Shown: positions 7,413 through 16,454, counted from the first letter of the stretch. The stretch is DNA of 33,991 nucleotides from JBGTIS01 sp041745535 (GCA_041745535.1 JBGTIS010000056.1:1-33991), one strand, 5' to 3'. Notes: generated by a model not told the origin, from the sequence alone. Numbers and translations: made by a program.

Positions 7413-8933
7413 TTAGTTTTTTTGCGTTTTTAATGTATTAATAGTGGCCTCATTCATATTAATTTCTTCTGAAATGGATAACTCAAAACTAAATGTTGTG
7501 CCTTGATTCACTTTACTGTTAACATTTAAAACGCTGCCATGCAATTCTACAATTTTTTTTGCGATAGCAAGCCCCAAGCCTAAACCTTGCCCAGATTTTT
7601 GCCTGATCCTATCACTACGGTAAAACCGATCGAAAATATGCTGCTGATCTTCTTCGCTAATTCCTTTACCAGTATCGGCAACGGCAATGCGTACCCGGGA
7701 AGAACCCACCTTGTTAATGCTCACACTTACTCTACCTGAAACAGGCGTAAATCGAATGGCATTTTCTATAAGATTTTGTAGCACCCTTTCAATCAGGCTT
7801 ATATCCGCGTAAACCAATGGGATATTTTGGGGTGGTTTACACCAAAGTTCAATTTGAGCGTTTTGGCTATTCGGTAAAAATTTCAGTAAAATATCCTGCA
7901 CCAGTTCTGTTATTGAAAAAGTTTCCATTTCCGGTTTGGTTTGTTGGGCTTCCAGTTTTGATAACTGAAAAAGTTCGGAAACCAGGCGGGTAAGACTTTT
8001 TGTGTTTTTGAGAATAGTTTCCAGATAGCTCTTTTTTTCTGTTTCTGTAAGCAAGTGTTCTTTCATCAGTATGGTTTCGATATAGCCTTCTACTGAAGCC
8101 AGAGGCGTACGCAAATCGTGAGAAATGTTGGCAATCAGTTCTCTCCGTAACTCGTCGTTTTGCTTTAGTTTACTCATGGCTAATTCAATTTTTCCAGCCA
8201 TAGTGTTAAAAGCACCTGCCAGTTCGCTCAATTCATCCGAAGATTTTATATTAATTCTGGCTGAATAATCGCCTTCTTCCATTTTGTGTACGGCTTCAGA
8301 CATTTTTTTCAAATTTCTGGTTAAAAGGAATATCACAAACAGTCCTACAATTAAAGTGGCTGCAATACAAATAAAAAAGGTGCGAAACAGAGCTTTTAAG
8401 ATAAAACTTTGCTTGACAGAAGCTGCTTCCTCAGCCGCATTATCATTGTTTAGAATTATATATAAATAACAATGGAATGATCCATCAGAGCTATTCAGCG
8501 GATGTACAGAAAATACTTTAGGATGATTGGGGTCTCGCGGATCGTCACCAAAAACAGGCAACGGTTTTTCATGATTTAAATAGGCTTTCACCTGCTTTAT
8601 ATCAATTTCAGAAAGTTTTAATTCTTCCGGCTTGGCAGAGGCGGTAAGTACTTTACCCGCTTCATCAATCAGGTAGAGTTTTATATTTGGATTAATAATC
8701 ATGGCTGCCGCAAACAAATTTTCTATTTCCTGGGAAGCAATCTGATTCGTCGCAGAGTCAATCTGTAATTCATGGGCAATGGTAGCAGCCAGGTCTACAT
8801 TGCGTTTTTGCGTAACTTCAGCCAGATATTTTGAGGTGGAATTGGTAGCCAAATATAAGTTTACCGCACTAACTGTAAGCAACAGAATAATAAATAACAC
8901 GGAAAGTTTAAACTGCAATGTATTCAGTTTCAT
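7413..8933 (-). CDS. Sensor histidine kinase with HAMP domain
   Basis: A transmembrane histidine kinase (506 aa). Order: TM1 (about 10-30), extracytoplasmic sensor (31-180), TM2 (185-205), HAMP (206-258), HisKA with phospho-acceptor His272 in ISHDLRTPLAS (270-280), and HATPase. The ATPase has the N box LIENAIRF (388-395, Asn391), the G1 box DTGKG (420-424) and the G2 box GQGLGLGL (448-455). All catalytic boxes are intact. The sensor has no recognisable ligand motif. It follows the response-regulator gene by 15 bp and forms a cognate pair with it. The signal is unknown; adjacent envelope glycosyltransferases make envelope or oxidative stress plausible, but this is inference. Confidence 0.93.
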   Translation of the reverse strand: MKLNTLQFKLSVLFIILLLTVSAVNLYLATNSTSKYLAEVTQKRNVDLAATIAHELQIDSATNQIASQEIENLFAAAMIINPNIKLYLIDEAGKVLTASAKPEELKLSEIDIKQVKAYLNHEKPLPVFGDDPRDPNHPKVFSVHPLNSSDGSFHCYLYIILNNDNAAEEAASVKQSFILKALFRTFFICIAATLIVGLFVIFLLTRNLKKMSEAVHKMEEGDYSARINIKSSDELSELAGAFNTMAGKIELAMSKLKQNDELRRELIANISHDLRTPLASVEGYIETILMKEHLLTETEKKSYLETILKNTKSLTRLVSELFQLSKLEAQQTKPEMETFSITELVQDILLKFLPNSQNAQIELWCKPPQNIPLVYADISLIERVLQNLIENAIRFTPVSGRVSVSINKVGSSRVRIAVADTGKGISEEDQQHIFDRFYRSDRIRQKSGQGLGLGLAIAKKIVELHGSVLNVNSKVNQGTTFSFELSISEEINMNEATINTLKTQKN

Positions 8934-8948
8934 GTTTCGAAATGATTA

Positions 8949-9656
8949 TCACAAAAGTTCATCATTGAATTTATAACCCACTCCCCACACGGTTAGAATA
9001 TACTCCGGATTGGCAGGATCTTTTTCTATTTTTAATCTTAACCTGTTGATATGAGAATTTACGGTATGCTCATATCCGCTATATGAATAACCCCACACGG
9101 TACTTAGCAATTCTTCCCGGGTATAAGTTTTCCCTACATTTTTGATGAATAAGGTAAGCAGATCAAATTCTTTTGCTGTGAGTTCTATTTTTTTCTCATG
9201 AAGTAAAACCTTGTGTTTGGCAGTATCCACTACCAATCCGCTGAACTGATAATATTCCTGTTCCTGAAAAAAACCCGGTTCTTTTTCAGGGCTAAACCGT
9301 CGGATACGCGCCTTTGTTCTTGCTACGAGTTCCCGTACACTAAAGGGCTTGGTCATATAATCATCGGCCCCTAGGTTGAGGGCCAGTACTTTATCAATTT
9401 CTTCATCTTTAGAAGTAAGCATGATAATGGGCGTGGTATTTTTATCCTGACGGATGCGCTTGCATACTTCAATACCATCCATTTTGGGCAGCATAATATC
9501 CAGAATAATCACATCGTAATGATGATTAGTAGCTTTGTAAAGTCCGTCAATACCATTGGTCGCGATATCAGTTTCGCAATGAATATCCCGGAGGTTTACT
9601 GCTACCAGATTGGCAATATCGGGATCATCTTCTATAATTAACGCTTTTTTCTGCAT
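8949..9656 (-). CDS. OmpR/PhoB-family response regulator
   Basis: A two-domain transcription factor of 235 residues. The receiver domain (about 4-118) has acidic residues Asp10-Asp11, phospho-acceptor Asp53 in ILDIMLPKMDG, switch Thr81 and Lys103 (MTKPF). The winged-helix DNA-binding domain (about 132-232) has ELTAKEFDLL, the recognition-helix segment HTVNSHINRLRLKIE and the C-terminal hairpin TVWGVGYKF. It is first in the pair, 15 bp ahead of the kinase. A TAnnTTTG element lies 27-34 bp upstream of the start. Confidence 0.95.
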   Translation of the reverse strand: MQKKALIIEDDPDIANLVAVNLRDIHCETDIATNGIDGLYKATNHHYDVIILDIMLPKMDGIEVCKRIRQDKNTTPIIMLTSKDEEIDKVLALNLGADDYMTKPFSVRELVARTKARIRRFSPEKEPGFFQEQEYYQFSGLVVDTAKHKVLLHEKKIELTAKEFDLLTLFIKNVGKTYTREELLSTVWGYSYSGYEHTVNSHINRLRLKIEKDPANPEYILTVWGVGYKFNDELL

Positions 9657-9682
9657 GGGTGTGTCGCTCGATCCTAATTTTA

Positions 9683-9690
9683 CAAAATTA
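9683..9690 (-). promoter_or_regulatory. Candidate -7 element for the response regulator/kinase pair
   Basis: Minus-strand TAATTTTG, a perfect TAnnTTTG, in the 36-bp gap between the peroxiredoxin-like stop and the regulator start. No TTG lies at the right distance upstream, where the sequence would be inside the peroxiredoxin gene, so read-through from that gene is an alternative. Confidence 0.35.
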
Positions 9691-9692
9691 AC

Positions 9693-10379
9693 TTATTTTT
9701 CAGTTTCTACAGGGGTATTCGCCAGATGTAAAACAAACTCAGTTTTCATATTGGTAAGCAATTGGGTGTAATCCAGCCGGTTTCTGTAATCTTCATCTAC
9801 ATAGGCAAACCGCACTGTAAAATCGGTATCTATTAAAAAAACCGCGGATATGGGTAACTCTACAGTACGAGTATCATTGTGTTTTTCCAGATTCAGGCCA
9901 AAAGTTCGATACAAAAATTTATGATATGCTGGTACCTTAAATGATATACCGAACTTACGGATAACTTCACTGTTCAAATCGCTCAGCAAGGGTATGGCCA
10001 GATTATTGGTTTTTGTAGTTACCAGACAATGCTCTGGTTTTTCGGGCGATACAGCTATTATTTGTATACCAGCCTGCTGAAAATCCAGGGAAACTCTTTG
10101 CAAATACTGTAAATCCAGTTTACTGTAAGGGCACCAGCCACCGCGGTAAAAACAGATCAATACCCGGCCATTATTCAATAAAGCGCTCAATTTCACATTT
10201 CTACCCCAGGCATCGGGCAAACTAAAGTTACCGGCTTTTTCACCTGTACAAAGGGATTTTTTGGCTAATTTTACACTTTTCATATGATAAATGAATTCTT
10301 CAAAAGCCTGCAATACATAGGGTTGTGTAGAAGATGTTATTTCTTCAGTGAGTTTATCAAGTTCTTGCTGGAAGGTCAT
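9693..10379 (-). CDS. Peroxiredoxin-like protein (AhpC/TSA family)
   Basis: A thioredoxin-fold antioxidant protein, 228 residues, cytoplasmic (no signal peptide). A helical N-terminal extension (1-40) precedes the AhpC/TSA domain. The peroxidatic Cys83 sits in FYRGGWCPYS (77-86). In many relatives this reads GxWCPYC, with a second Cys three residues on; here it is Ser86, which points to a 1-Cys mechanism or a distant resolving Cys (Cys118 in PEHCLV is a candidate). DLNSEVIRKFGI and a late LPISAVFLID strand are typical. It could reduce hydroperoxides; the substrate is unknown. It precedes the two-component genes by 36 bp on the same strand. Confidence 0.85.
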   Translation of the reverse strand: MTFQQELDKLTEEITSSTQPYVLQAFEEFIYHMKSVKLAKKSLCTGEKAGNFSLPDAWGRNVKLSALLNNGRVLICFYRGGWCPYSKLDLQYLQRVSLDFQQAGIQIIAVSPEKPEHCLVTTKTNNLAIPLLSDLNSEVIRKFGISFKVPAYHKFLYRTFGLNLEKHNDTRTVELPISAVFLIDTDFTVRFAYVDEDYRNRLDYTQLLTNMKTEFVLHLANTPVETEK

Positions 10380-10704
10380 AATTGAGGCGATTTACATACA
10401 AATTAATAAAACGTAAGCAAGGAAAATGGATTTACCAGATTGTGTTATAAAACTTTTCCTATTACATTAAATACGTAATTAAATGCCAGAAATTTATCAC
10501 AGAAGTATCATATCTTTATTACTTTTTGGAGGGAATACACATTAATATCAATCAGAAAAGCTCTTACATATGATAGAGTCACCATTTTTTTTGAAGATTC
10601 AATACCGGATAAGATCTAATATTGGCTAGGTAATTTAGAGACAATAATTTTTAGTTAAATTTGGTTGTAATATTTATTTTGGAATTAAATTTTACGATTA
10701 TTTT
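10380..10704. other. Intergenic region between divergent genes
   Basis: This AT-rich stretch separates the peroxiredoxin-like gene (minus) from the dipeptidase gene (plus) and should hold both promoters. A TAnnTTTG match for the plus strand is at 10656-10663. For the minus strand only a one-mismatch version is seen (TTAATTTG, 10399-10406). I see no RNA gene or repeat. Confidence 0.5.
10656..10663 (+). promoter_or_regulatory. Candidate -7 element for the dipeptidase gene
   Basis: TAAATTTG, a perfect TAnnTTTG, 72 bp before the preferred start codon. No convincing -33 TTG at 19-21 bp upstream, so support is weak. Confidence 0.3.
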
Positions 10705-10734
10705 ATGAAAACACATTTAATTTTAAATTTTATC

Positions 10735-12021
10735 ATGAAATCAAATTTTATATTGGTTAGTTGCTGCGCTGCGCTTTGCTTTATTTCTTCATGTGGCAAC
10801 ACATCTGAAACCAAACAAGCGTCAGTAGAGGAAAAAGCTATCATGCTGGCAAAGAAATTCATCATTATCGACGGCCATGTGGACTTGCCTTATCGCATGA
10901 AAATGTCGGCCATGCGCCAACCAGACAAGTCTATTGATCTAATAACAGATACCGATGGAAATTTTGATTATGTAAAAGCCTCAGAAGGCGGATTAGACGC
11001 GCCATTTATGTCCATTTATATTCCATCAAGTTATCAGGCTGAATTCGATCTGAAATCCGGTAGTTTGCTGGATGGTGAGCACAATCGGGCCAAAGACCTG
11101 GCCGATTCGCTTATTGCGATGGTGGAAGGTATTGCTACAGCTTATCCTGAAAAATTCGCACTTGCGTATTCACCTGCAGATGTTGAGAAGAATTTCGCGG
11201 AAGGAAAAATATCCTTACCGATGGGTATGGAAAATGGTGCTCCGCTGGGCGATTCAATAGAAAATGTAAAATACTTCTACGATCGCGGCATCCGATATAT
11301 TACACTTACCCATGGAAAACCAAATCAGATTTGCGATTCGTCGTACGACACCACCAAAGTATGGAATGGATTAAGTCCGTTTGGCGAAGAAGTGGTAAAA
11401 GAAATGAACCGTGTGGGTATTATAGTTGATGTATCTCATATTTCTGACAGCACTTTTTACGATGTCATCAAAATTACCAAAGCTCCTGCAATTGCGTCTC
11501 ATTCGTCTGCCAGAAAATTTATACCTGGTTTTGAGCGGAATATGAGTGAAGATATGATCAAGGTGCTGGCTGAAAATGGTGGCGTCATTCAGATAAATTT
11601 TGGCTCAGGCTTTATCAGTAAAGAATCCGCTGGCCTGTTCGACTCGCTGCAAGCGCACGTAAAATCCTGGCTGGCTGACAATAATTTGAGCTATGGCGAT
11701 TCTGCTGCACAAGCCTATATTAAACCATACACTGCCAAAAACTATAAATTTGCCACAGTAGCACAGGTAGCCGACCACATCGATTATGTGGTTGAAATTG
11801 CGGGAATTGACCATGTTGGTTTTGGTTCCGACTTCGATGGAGTAGGCGATACCTTACCCATCGGATTAAAAGATGTTTCTGATTATCCAAACCTTATCGC
11901 GGAATTATTGAAAAGAGGCTATACAGAAGAAGATATTGAAAAAATATGTTACAAAAACGTGTTCCGCGTATGGCAAAAAGTTGAAGAAATTGCCGCGGCC
12001 AGTTCCGACCAAAATGTTTAA
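10735..12021 (+). CDS. Membrane dipeptidase (peptidase family M19), lipoprotein
   Basis: A zinc dipeptidase of the renal-dipeptidase family, probably tethered in the periplasm. From the ATG at 10735 the N-terminus is a clear lipoprotein signal: Lys2, hydrophobic FILVSCCAALCFI and lipobox ISSC, with Cys at residue 20. An ATG ten codons upstream (10705) is in frame but would give a poorer signal. Metal-site motifs are IIDGHVDLP (His-x-Asp), MENGAPLGDS (bridging Glu), VDVSHISDSTFYDVI and IASHSSARKF (two His), and VGFGSDFDG near the C-terminus. All zinc ligands appear present. Complete length (428 aa) is normal. Likely monocistronic. Confidence 0.93.
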   Translation: MKSNFILVSCCAALCFISSCGNTSETKQASVEEKAIMLAKKFIIIDGHVDLPYRMKMSAMRQPDKSIDLITDTDGNFDYVKASEGGLDAPFMSIYIPSSYQAEFDLKSGSLLDGEHNRAKDLADSLIAMVEGIATAYPEKFALAYSPADVEKNFAEGKISLPMGMENGAPLGDSIENVKYFYDRGIRYITLTHGKPNQICDSSYDTTKVWNGLSPFGEEVVKEMNRVGIIVDVSHISDSTFYDVIKITKAPAIASHSSARKFIPGFERNMSEDMIKVLAENGGVIQINFGSGFISKESAGLFDSLQAHVKSWLADNNLSYGDSAAQAYIKPYTAKNYKFATVAQVADHIDYVVEIAGIDHVGFGSDFDGVGDTLPIGLKDVSDYPNLIAELLKRGYTEEDIEKICYKNVFRVWQKVEEIAAASSDQNV

Positions 12022-12120
12022 AGTGTATTATTTTTAGAAAAACCTGAGAGCCAGACACCCCATCCGGTTTTTTTATGAACAGTTTATTCTGATGGCTGCT
12101 TTTTTTTAAAAGTGTATCTT

Positions 12121-12128
12121 TACTTTTG
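12121..12128 (+). promoter_or_regulatory. Candidate -7 element for the HupE-like gene
   Basis: TACTTTTG, a perfect TAnnTTTG, 42 bp before the start codon, predicting a leader of roughly 35 nt. The -33 region is T-rich with no exact TTG. Confidence 0.45.
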
Positions 12129-12169
12129 CCGCAACCTTAACCACCCAACTTTAAATTCGCGATACCTAC

Positions 12170-12751
12170 ATGGATTCTTTTAGGCTATACCTGGCACTTG
12201 GATTTGATCATATCTCTGATATTCATGCCTATGACCACCTCTTATTTATTGTTGCCCTTTGTGCAGTGTATAAGGTGCACCAGTGGCGGAATGTGCTTAT
12301 TCTGGTAACGGCTTTTACCATTGGTCATTCGGTAACGCTGGCTTTGTCGGCGCTTAAAATTTTTACCCTTCCTTTAGGTATTATTGAATTTTTAATTCCG
12401 GTAACTATTTTTGCTACGGCTATTTACAATATCACCAACAAAGATGAAATAGCCGCCGGTAAAATTCAGAAAAATTATTTTATGGCGCTTTTTTTTGGGT
12501 TTATACATGGTATGGGTTTTTCTAATTATTTTCAGGCTTTGCTGGGCAGAGAAGAAAATATCGTAAAGCCACTTTTTGCTTTTAATTTGGGCTTGGAGTT
12601 GGGTCAAATTATGATTGTAATCTTTATTATGGCAACCTCATATCTGGTGCTGAATTACCTACATGCCAAGCACCGCGAATGGAACCTGTTTGTCTCAGGT
12701 GCCGCCGCGGGGGTAGCCATTACCCTGATGATTGACTCCTGGCCTTTTTAG
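12170..12751 (+). CDS. HupE/UreJ family membrane protein
   Basis: A polytopic inner-membrane protein (193 aa, about six membrane segments) of the HupE/UreJ family, members of which are linked to nickel or other divalent-metal uptake. Conserved features are GFDHISDIHAYDHLLFI (11-27, His/Asp-rich first segment), FTIGHSVTLALSAL (49-62) and FFGFIHGMGFSNYF (108-121). The His and Asp residues inside membrane segments are the likely metal path. No hydrogenase or urease gene is near, so the substrate cannot be fixed here. It has its own promoter match and appears to stand alone. Confidence 0.88.
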   Translation: MDSFRLYLALGFDHISDIHAYDHLLFIVALCAVYKVHQWRNVLILVTAFTIGHSVTLALSALKIFTLPLGIIEFLIPVTIFATAIYNITNKDEIAAGKIQKNYFMALFFGFIHGMGFSNYFQALLGREENIVKPLFAFNLGLELGQIMIVIFIMATSYLVLNYLHAKHREWNLFVSGAAAGVAITLMIDSWPF

Positions 12752-12996
12752 GTTTTGTTTAAATAAAAAGACCCCCAGAAAATGTGAAGTTTGTTGGTTA
12801 ATATCATATTGTTTTTTGTTCGGTTAGTAAAATGAATCAACGCCTGCCTGTGTTATAACCATAATTTCGGAAAAAAATTTTTAATATTTTTCTTTGAACC
12901 AGACCTGCTTTTTTCCTGCAATTAGCTAAATATTGTAAAGACACAAAATGTCATAAACTTTTCCAATCTTGTACATAAACCAAATCAACCTTTCTT

Positions 12997-13527
12997 ATGA
13001 AAACGTTAAAAAAAATTATCCTTGGGATTGGAATCGTTATTGTACTTTTTCTGTTAGTTGCTCTTTTCCTGCCGTCACAATACCATGTAGAACGTTCTAT
13101 TGTGATCAATCAGCCTGTTCATAAGGTATATCCAAATGTTGCTGATTTAAATAACTGGATTGCCTGGAATCCTTGGACACAAATGGAACCTACGGCTAAA
13201 AGTTCGGTAAAAGGAACAGGGAACGAAGTGGGTTCTGTGTGGTCGTGGGAAGGTAAAAATATTGGAGTGGGAAGTCTTACTATTAAAAATATAGAGCCTA
13301 ATAAAGGAATTAGATCCCGATTGGTATTTGTGGAACCACAACAGTTTGAATCAGATGATATCTGGCAGTTTGAGCAGGTTGATGAAGGCACAAAAGTAAA
13401 ATGGATTATGGAGGGGGAATTAAATTATCCGGTAAACAGGTATTTTGGTTTATTTATGGATGGAATGCTGGGGCCCGATTTTGAGAAAGGCCTGGCCAAT
13501 TTGAAACAGATTTCAGAGCAATCTTAA
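12997..13527 (+). CDS. SRPBCC-family (polyketide cyclase/START-like) membrane-anchored protein
   Basis: One N-terminal membrane segment (residues 5-25, with the START-like domain outside or peripheral) is followed by an SRPBCC helix-grip domain (about 28-172). Recognisable features are ERSIVINQPVHKVYPNVADL, NNWIAWNPW (53-61), the EVGSVWSWEG turn and the long C-terminal amphipathic helix GPDFEKGLANLKQISE. The domain has a hydrophobic ligand cavity; no catalytic residues are known for this subgroup, so only a ligand-binding role can be stated. Length is normal. A remnant of a GNAT gene begins directly after its stop codon in the same frame. Confidence 0.85.
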   Translation: MKTLKKIILGIGIVIVLFLLVALFLPSQYHVERSIVINQPVHKVYPNVADLNNWIAWNPWTQMEPTAKSSVKGTGNEVGSVWSWEGKNIGVGSLTIKNIEPNKGIRSRLVFVEPQQFESDDIWQFEQVDEGTKVKWIMEGELNYPVNRYFGLFMDGMLGPDFEKGLANLKQISEQS

Positions 13528-13533
13528 ATCTTT

Positions 13534-13701
13534 ATATCCAGAAAGACTATTGGTAAAATAGGAGCTAAAGAAGAGGGGGTATTACGGCATCACATGATAA
13601 TGCCGGGAGGACGTATTCGAGATACGGTTTATTTCAGTATAATACAGGAAGAATGGCCAGCAATTCGCGACACAATTTTTAAAGAATTTACTAGCCATTG
13701 A
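13534..13701 (+). pseudogene. 3' remnant of a GNAT (RimJ/RimL-type) acetyltransferase gene
   Basis: Reading from just past the SRPBCC stop, the frame encodes about 55 residues containing KTIGKIGAKEEGVLRHHMI, then GGRIRDTVYFSIIQEEWPAI, ending at TGA 13699-13701. This is the typical C-terminal third of RimJ/RimL-like N-acetyltransferases: the 'KIGAKxEGxLRxHMI' helix-strand followed by 'GRxRDTVYFSIxxxEWP'. The N-terminal two thirds, including the acetyl-CoA loop, are missing, and the SRPBCC gene occupies the place they should take. I read this as a 5'-truncated pseudogene. No start codon or upstream signal of its own is visible. Confidence 0.75.
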
Positions 13702-13847
13702 TCAATAGGTTTACTACCATAAGAAGTTGGTTGCAAAACAGGAATAATGCTCAAATTTTCAGAACAAACGGTACTATTTTGGTTCTTAACAAAACGAATG
13801 TATATGAATATATCAAATTTACAACTAATTTAATTAGCAAATACTTA
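13702..13847. other. AT-rich spacer between convergent units
   Basis: Nothing recognisable is seen here; together with the acetyltransferase remnant it fills the 320-bp gap between the SRPBCC gene and the convergent GT4 gene. Confidence 0.5.
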
Positions 13848-15095
13848 TCAAACTATTACAGAAGGCTGAGATACAGGATCATTTTGAACTTCTTTAGTGG
13901 CGGGCTCTAGGCTTAGCACTTTCCTGTAAAAGCTGATTAGCTTTTTATTTTCATGGTCCCAGCTTAACTCATTAATTACACGGTTATAGCCAAATCTGCC
14001 CATTCGCTCTCTTTCATTTTCATTGTCCAGCAGCCACATAATTTTGTTGGCAAAATCCCGCGTATTATCGCATTCAGCATACAAAGAAGCCTCTTGCGCA
14101 GATGCCCTGCCTTCTTTAAGATCAAATTGTACGATTGCCTTTTGTAAAGCCATATACTCCATAATCTTATTCATGGTAGACAAATTATTCATTTCTGTAG
14201 GCTTGTCTGGGTTCACACACACGTCACAAGTATTTAAAATGTCAACCAGCTTATCATCTTTAACACGGCCATAGAAGTCTACATAATCAGTAACGCCCAG
14301 GCTTTCAGCTATAGTTTGTATTTTATTTATGGCTGTACCACTGCCAATAATAGCAAACTGTACATCCTTTCGTTTGCGCCTGATGCAATCGACAGATAAC
14401 ATTAAAAGATCCAAGCCCTCCTGCTCGCCAATTACGCCTACATATCCAACTAAAAAATCTCTACCTTTTTTATATTTTTCCGATCCTGTAGTTATCTTAA
14501 AATTCTCTATTTTCGGACCGCTTCTTACAATCTGAACCTGATCCGGACTCATGTTGCCCCGATGAATGGCTATTTCACGATACGATTCATTAGTGGCAAT
14601 ACTAAAATCAGCCACCTTGAATGTAAGCCGCTCAAGATATAACATGAGCTTATAAAAGACTCCCTTTTTGTTAAATTTGGCAATAAATAGTTCAGGGTTT
14701 ATATCATGATGGTCGAAAACGTATTTTACTCCCAGCAGTTTAAAAAGTAGGGCTGTTAGAAAAATCAAATCAGGCGGATTACATCCATGAATAACATGAA
14801 AAGGTTTTTTAAGGTATATTTTTAAACTTAGAAAAAATTCCCAAAAAATAGCGGTAGAGTATTCCAAAAAATATCCCATAATACCACTTCCTTCCAGGGG
14901 TAGCTTATGTCGATAGATATCAATCCCATCTATACAAACATAAGGTTCATTAAAGCCTTTCATCTTTGGGCAAATAATGGAAACATCTGCACCGTGTTTT
15001 TTTAATGTGGTAGCCTCTTGCCATACCCTTCTGTCAAATGGGGCAGGAAGGTTTTCTATAACTATCAAAATATGTTTACCAGCAAAGTCCGACAT
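13848..15095 (-). CDS. GT4 family glycosyltransferase (WbuB-like)
   Basis: A retaining GT-B glycosyltransferase (415 aa) that adds a sugar to a lipid-linked exopolysaccharide or O-unit intermediate at the cytoplasmic face. The N-terminal Rossmann half has ILIVIENLPAPFDRRVWQEA (9-28) and DHHDINPELF. The C-terminal donor half has VGYVGVIGEQEGLDLLM, FYGRV and the EX7E-like region EMNNLSTMNKIMEYMALQKA. This is the WbuB-like subgroup that follows the first sugar. Its ATG lies 20 bp inside the end of the upstream dehydrogenase gene, so the two are translationally linked. The donor sugar is not known, though the neighbouring dehydrogenase suggests a uronic acid. Confidence 0.88.
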   Translation of the reverse strand: MSDFAGKHILIVIENLPAPFDRRVWQEATTLKKHGADVSIICPKMKGFNEPYVCIDGIDIYRHKLPLEGSGIMGYFLEYSTAIFWEFFLSLKIYLKKPFHVIHGCNPPDLIFLTALLFKLLGVKYVFDHHDINPELFIAKFNKKGVFYKLMLYLERLTFKVADFSIATNESYREIAIHRGNMSPDQVQIVRSGPKIENFKITTGSEKYKKGRDFLVGYVGVIGEQEGLDLLMLSVDCIRRKRKDVQFAIIGSGTAINKIQTIAESLGVTDYVDFYGRVKDDKLVDILNTCDVCVNPDKPTEMNNLSTMNKIMEYMALQKAIVQFDLKEGRASAQEASLYAECDNTRDFANKIMWLLDNENERERMGRFGYNRVINELSWDHENKKLISFYRKVLSLEPATKEVQNDPVSQPSVIV

Positions 15096-16386
15096 AGTTT
15101 CCTCCTGTTATGTTTTCATTATTAATTCTTACCAAATCTATTATTACCTTATCAGAGGTAATAAGATGTTGTTTTTCTTTAAATTCCTGAGAGTTATTGC
15201 CTACTATAATAACTTCTGATTCTTCGATTACCTTTTCTATCGAATCTTTCAAAACCCGTGATATATGAGGAATATGACCGGTTAAGTAATCTTTATTTTT
15301 ACCCATTAATTTTGATAGCAGCACGTTACTGTCGTAAAGAGATAGGTCATAGCCTTTTCCTATTAAGGTTTCAATTAAATTTACAATGGGGCTTTCTCTG
15401 AGGTCATCAGTTCCGGCTTTAAAGGCAAAGCCCAGTACGCCAATTTTTTTCTTACCGGTGTTATAAATTAGCTGCAATCCTCTTTGTATCTGATATTCAT
15501 TACTTACCAGTAAACTATTTAACAAGGGCGTACGCACATCAAGTTGTTTGGCCCTATAATTTAGGCCACGTACATCTTTAGGAAGGCAGGAACCTCCAAA
15601 AGCAAATCCAGGCTTTAGATAATACGGTGAAAGATTTAACTTCCGGTCACTAGCCACTACATTCATTACTTTATGGCTATCTACTCCTAATTCTTTACAG
15701 ATATTGCCAATTTCATTGGCGAAAGTAATTTTTAAGGCGTGGAAATTATTGTTGGTGTATTTGATCATTTCAGACTCTTCGGGTCTTAAAGTATAGATTG
15801 GCGCATCTATATTTTGATACAATTCATTAAGGTATTGTTCGCTGCGTTTGCTTAGCGTACCTATAATTGTATAGGGGGGCTCCCAAAAATCAGCTATGGC
15901 TGTACCTTCACGTAAAAATTCAGGATTAGAGGCTACTCCAAAGTCTTCTATGTTTTTTTTGCCGGTAATTTCTTCAATTAACTGACTGCAAATCTTGATC
16001 GTTCCAGGTACTACCGTGCTTCTTATGGCGAAGGTATGGTAAGTATCTTTTTCTTTTATCTCATGAGCGATTTCGGTACACACTCTGTAAATGTAGCTAA
16101 GGTCAATGTCACCATTAAGCTGACTTGGAGTTCCAACACAAATAATGGAGCAGTCGGAATTTTTAATAGCATAAGCTACATCTGTGGTAGCTTCTATCCT
16201 TTTTTCGGCTATACCATTATTAATATACTCATCAAGCTCCTTTTCTACAATGGGCGATTTACCACTATTGATAAGGTCTACTTTGCTTTGGCTTACATCT
16301 ACTCCTATGATATGATGGTTTAATTTTGCTAAGCACGCACATGATACCGCGCCTACATAACCTAAACCAAAAACACTAATCCTCAT
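15076..16386 (-). CDS. Nucleotide sugar dehydrogenase, closest to GDP-mannose 6-dehydrogenase (AlgD-like)
   Basis: Oxidises a nucleotide sugar in two NAD-dependent steps to its uronate; from sequence GDP-mannose to GDP-mannuronate is the best guess. The 436 residues show the NAD-binding GLGYVG (7-12), STVVPGT (123-129), NPEFLREGTA (154-163) and catalytic Cys267 in FAFGGSCLPKDVRGL (261-275). The C-terminal part GFAFKAGTDDLRESPIV and SLYDSNV with NKDYLTGHIPH closely recalls AlgD and differs from UDP-glucose dehydrogenases, which is why I favour GDP-mannose. It is the middle gene of the exopolysaccharide trio. UDP-glucose or UDP-ManNAc as substrate is not excluded. Confidence 0.88.
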   Translation of the reverse strand: MRISVFGLGYVGAVSCACLAKLNHHIIGVDVSQSKVDLINSGKSPIVEKELDEYINNGIAEKRIEATTDVAYAIKNSDCSIICVGTPSQLNGDIDLSYIYRVCTEIAHEIKEKDTYHTFAIRSTVVPGTIKICSQLIEEITGKKNIEDFGVASNPEFLREGTAIADFWEPPYTIIGTLSKRSEQYLNELYQNIDAPIYTLRPEESEMIKYTNNNFHALKITFANEIGNICKELGVDSHKVMNVVASDRKLNLSPYYLKPGFAFGGSCLPKDVRGLNYRAKQLDVRTPLLNSLLVSNEYQIQRGLQLIYNTGKKKIGVLGFAFKAGTDDLRESPIVNLIETLIGKGYDLSLYDSNVLLSKLMGKNKDYLTGHIPHISRVLKDSIEKVIEESEVIIVGNNSQEFKEKQHLITSDKVIIDLVRINNENITGGNYVGLCW

Positions 16387-16454
16387 TATGTATTTGTTTT
16401 AAACGTTTAAACTGAGCTGAAAATAAGGTCAAACAATGATTATATGTTTGACGC

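Noticed and set aside
12040..12075. Terminator after the dipeptidase (AAAACC...GGTTTTTTT)
   Set aside because: Only six mostly A-T pairs around a loop of about 21 bases; the T run is real but the stem is too weak to call.
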